The notes under the pieces were generated by a model. It was not told the DNA's origin. It did not search any database and was given only the letters and a program-made list of their open reading frames with translations. The position numbers and the translations under genes were made by a program. A DNA stretch of 7,589 bases from contig DPVW01000215.1 in the NCBI GenBank assembly GCA_003529325.1, positions 1 to 7,589 of the forward strand, in the 5' to 3' direction. Shown here one piece after another: positions 5,786 through 7,589 of this stretch; within the stretch, counting starts at the first letter, position 1, and every line of letters starts with the position of its first letter. This DNA is from Candidatus Latescibacterota bacterium (lineage in GTDB: Bacteria > Latescibacterota > UBA2968 > UBA8231).

Positions 5786-6895
5786 TCAGGCCACGCGATA
5801 CTGGCGGATCACGTCGTCGTTGAGGGTGACACCGAGTCCGGGGGTGTCATCGAGGTGCAGATGGCCGTCGCGGAAGTCCATCGTGTGATGGACCAGGTCG
5901 CGAGCCAACGGTGAGGGGGCGCGGGTAAATTCGGTGAGTGGTTCGGGTCCCGCTGCCGTCCATTGCGCCGATGCCGCCAGCAGAACACCCGTGCCGAAGG
6001 CATGGGGCACCGGTCGGCAGCCTCGTTCCTGTGCCGCAGCGGCGAGTCGCTGGGCGTAGGTGATGCCACCTACACGACCCAGATCCGGTTGCACAAAGTG
6101 CAGGCCCGTCGCCAGCAGAGCATCGTATTCAGCCAGTAAGGTGATGGCTTCGCCGCCGGCGATCGGTATCGGAGAAGCTGCAGAGAGCTCCGCGTAGCCC
6201 GCATTGTCGTATGGATGCAGGGGTTCTTCGAGCCAGACGGGGTCATACTCGGCGAAGCGTTCGGCGCGTTTGAGGGCCTCTGCCGCCGTCCACGCCCTGC
6301 CGGCATCAACCATCAGCCCCACGTCATCTCCAAGTCCCCGACGGGCCGCCGCGACGAGTTCCACGTCCAGGTCCAGGTCCGGCCCCATGGGGGACCAACC
6401 GTATTTCACGTATAAGTAGCCCGCATCGACGAAGGCCCGGGCTGAGTCGCCAACTAGATCCGGCCGATCCGGCCAGAGCACGCTGGCGTAGGCGGGCACC
6501 CGATCAGCGGCGGCGGGTGACAGCAGTCTGCGAACCGGGACCCCGGCAGCCTGGCCGCGCAGGTCCCATAGCGCCATGTCCAGGCCACTGTATGCGTGGC
6601 GGGCGATGCCACCGGGTCCATACCACGCGGTTCCGTGCTCCACCGCTTGCGCGATGTCGTCGACATCCGCGACGTCCATCCCGGTGACGATGGCAGCGAT
6701 GCCGTGACGGAAGGGCGCCGAGCGTGGCGATTCGATGACGGCGCGCCCGACGTAGCTGCACGACACGATTTCGCCGAGACCGACGAGACCGTCGTCGGTG
6801 TGCACTCGCACGATGAGTACGTCCTGGGTGCCGTCGGCTACCTCCTTTACCTCAGGTAGTCGCAGGTGCAGCGCCTCGACACGTTCGATTTTCAC
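5786..6895 (-). CDS. Enolase superfamily (mandelate racemase/muconate lactonizing) enzyme
   Basis: A 369-residue enzyme with the two-domain fold of the mandelate racemase/muconate lactonizing family: capping domain about 1-125, then a beta/alpha barrel. These enzymes remove the proton next to a carboxylate with Mg, and many are sugar-acid dehydratases. Metal ligands are Asp197 (MVDAGRAW, 195-202), Glu223 (WLEEPLHP, 221-228) and Glu249 (IAGGEAI, 245-251). Asp271 (QPDLGRVGG) and His298 (PHAFGTG) form the Asp-His dyad, at almost the same numbers as in mandelate racemase (270, 297). The usual K-x-K motif on strand 2 reads VKYGW (163-167): Lys164 is kept, but position 166 is Gly. Only the His side would then have a strong base, which fits a dehydratase or epimerase of one stereochemistry rather than a racemase (inference). 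Start is GTG, overlapping the QueC stop as GTGA (6892-6895), with AAAGG eight bases upstream (6904-6908). Substrate unknown. Confidence 0.88.
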   Translation of the reverse strand: MKIERVEALHLRLPEVKEVADGTQDVLIVRVHTDDGLVGLGEIVSCSYVGRAVIESPRSAPFRHGIAAIVTGMDVADVDDIAQAVEHGTAWYGPGGIARHAYSGLDMALWDLRGQAAGVPVRRLLSPAAADRVPAYASVLWPDRPDLVGDSARAFVDAGYLYVKYGWSPMGPDLDLDVELVAAARRGLGDDVGLMVDAGRAWTAAEALKRAERFAEYDPVWLEEPLHPYDNAGYAELSAASPIPIAGGEAITLLAEYDALLATGLHFVQPDLGRVGGITYAQRLAAAAQERGCRPVPHAFGTGVLLAASAQWTAAGPEPLTEFTRAPSPLARDLVHHTMDFRDGHLHLDDTPGLGVTLNDDVIRQYRVA

Positions 6896-7569
6896 AGCGC
6901 AGGCCTTTGTTCGTAGTCCAGAGGGTCGGTTGCATGCAACTCGCCGAAGGCATTCAGGCGCTCACTGCAGGCGTCGCATACGCCACAGGCTGGACGCGTG
7001 CCAGCGTAACAGGTGTGGGTTAATTCATACGGCACGCCGAGTTTCATGCCCAGGGCGACGACGTCCGCCTTGCTGTAATCCACGAGGGGTGTGTGGATGG
7101 TGAACGGCGTGTCTCGAGTCGCTCCCAATCGCAGGCTTTCTTCGAGGCTGTCGTAAAACTCACGGCGGCAGTCGCGGTAAGCCTCATGGTCATCGCGCAC
7201 CGGGGACAGGTAGATGTCGAAGGCGCCCAGTCTCTCGCCGCAGGCGGCGGCGAGGGTGACCAAGAGCATGTTGCGAAATGGCACGACAGTGGTGACCTGG
7301 GCCTGTTCGGACGCGGCGGGGACATCGAGATCTGGATCGGTGAGGGGGCTGCCGCCGATCTGTTTCAGGTCCAGTGGGAGCACCCGATGAGAGCTTGCAC
7401 CGGCGAGTTGGGAGAGTCGGGCGGCGAAATTCAGCTCGATACGATGTCGTTGGGCGTAGTCGATGCTGACTGTGTGGAGTGGGGTTTCAGGGATTGTCTG
7501 CCGGAGGTGATACAGCAGGGTGGTGGAGTCCATGCCGCCGCTGAGGAGGAGGATCGCTTGGTCTGGCAT
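6892..7569 (-). CDS. queC: 7-cyano-7-deazaguanine (preQ0) synthase QueC
   Basis: A 225-residue ATP-dependent enzyme that turns 7-carboxy-7-deazaguanine and ammonia into preQ0, the precursor of queuosine in tRNA and of some deazapurine natural products. It shows the PP-loop SGGMDS (10-15) near the N terminus, VSIDYAQRH (34-42), VPFRNMLL (96-103), RDDHEAYRDCRREF (125-138) and the four-cysteine zinc site CYAGTRPACGVCDAC (187-201: Cys187, 195, 198, 201). The usual Tyr-Pro-Asp-Cys stretch reads YRDC, with Arg in place of Pro. Length is normal and the start gives the expected few residues before the PP-loop; a Shine-Dalgarno is not evident in the 20 bases left in the window. It overlaps the next gene as GTGA. 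The usual partners (QueD, QueE, FolE, QueF) are not in the window and could lie to the right. The promoter is also outside. Confidence 0.95.
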   Translation of the reverse strand: MPDQAILLLSGGMDSTTLLYHLRQTIPETPLHTVSIDYAQRHRIELNFAARLSQLAGASSHRVLPLDLKQIGGSPLTDPDLDVPAASEQAQVTTVVPFRNMLLVTLAAACGERLGAFDIYLSPVRDDHEAYRDCRREFYDSLEESLRLGATRDTPFTIHTPLVDYSKADVVALGMKLGVPYELTHTCYAGTRPACGVCDACSERLNAFGELHATDPLDYEQRPAL

Positions 7570-7589
7570 GTGGGGCGAGTTTAGAGGAG

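Noticed and set aside
6365..6382. Short tandem repeat of a GTCCAG-like hexamer
   Set aside because: Three imperfect copies that simply encode Asp-Leu-Asp-Leu-Asp in the enolase-superfamily protein; too short to mean a mobile or variable repeat.

Overview
The window is a gene-dense stretch of a GC-rich (roughly 60 % by eye) bacterial chromosome. It holds eight complete protein genes, the probable tail of a ninth gene at the left edge, one clear intrinsic terminator and one good promoter candidate. The genes are closely packed, with stop/start overlaps and Shine-Dalgarno sites, so the organism is bacterial. The mix of small-molecule catabolic families (RraA-like aldolase, FAH-fold hydrolase, enolase superfamily, creatininase family, MFS carriers) fits a free-living or host-associated heterotroph that degrades many organic acids. 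Nothing in the sequence fixes the phylum. I see no mobile element, CRISPR array, tRNA or rRNA.

Layout. At the left edge (about 1-148) is the 3' end of something transcribed rightward, closed by a strong intrinsic terminator at 102-148. From 4222 down to 176 runs a four-gene minus-strand operon: an FAH-family hydrolase, two MFS carriers of different subfamilies, and an RraA-like aldolase. Its first two junctions are 4-base stop/start overlaps (GTGA at 3248-3251, ATGA at 1995-1998) and its last gap is 17 bases. A perfect TATAAT lies about 60 bases upstream of its first gene. At 4296-4871 a single plus-strand gene encodes a WbpD/WlbB-type UDP-sugar N-acetyltransferase. It diverges from the first operon and converges on the next. 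From 7569 down to 4895 runs a second minus-strand operon: QueC (7-cyano-7-deazaguanine synthase), an enolase-superfamily sugar-acid enzyme overlapping it by GTGA, and a creatininase-family amidohydrolase 27 bases further on.

How the genes may work together. In the first operon, two carriers would move an organic acid, the FAH-type enzyme would cleave a C-C bond (or isomerise or decarboxylate a keto acid), and the RraA-type aldolase would split a hydroxy-keto acid towards pyruvate or oxaloacetate. This resembles the last steps of meta-cleavage aromatic degradation, but no ring-opening enzyme is present, so the substrate is unknown. In the second operon the enolase-superfamily and creatininase-family enzymes may act on a sugar acid and an amide or lactam. 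QueC looks like a housekeeping gene sharing their transcript.

The least ordinary things I see are: two strong RNA hairpins (a 5-bp stem capped by UUCG and a perfect 10-bp inverted repeat) packed into the first about 70 bases of the first MFS gene, at a translationally coupled GTG start; an enolase-superfamily active site in which the second lysine of the K-x-K motif is glycine; and an orphan nucleotide-sugar acetyltransferase whose start sits almost on top of its likely -10 element. I found no convincing new defence, mobile or RNA-based system.
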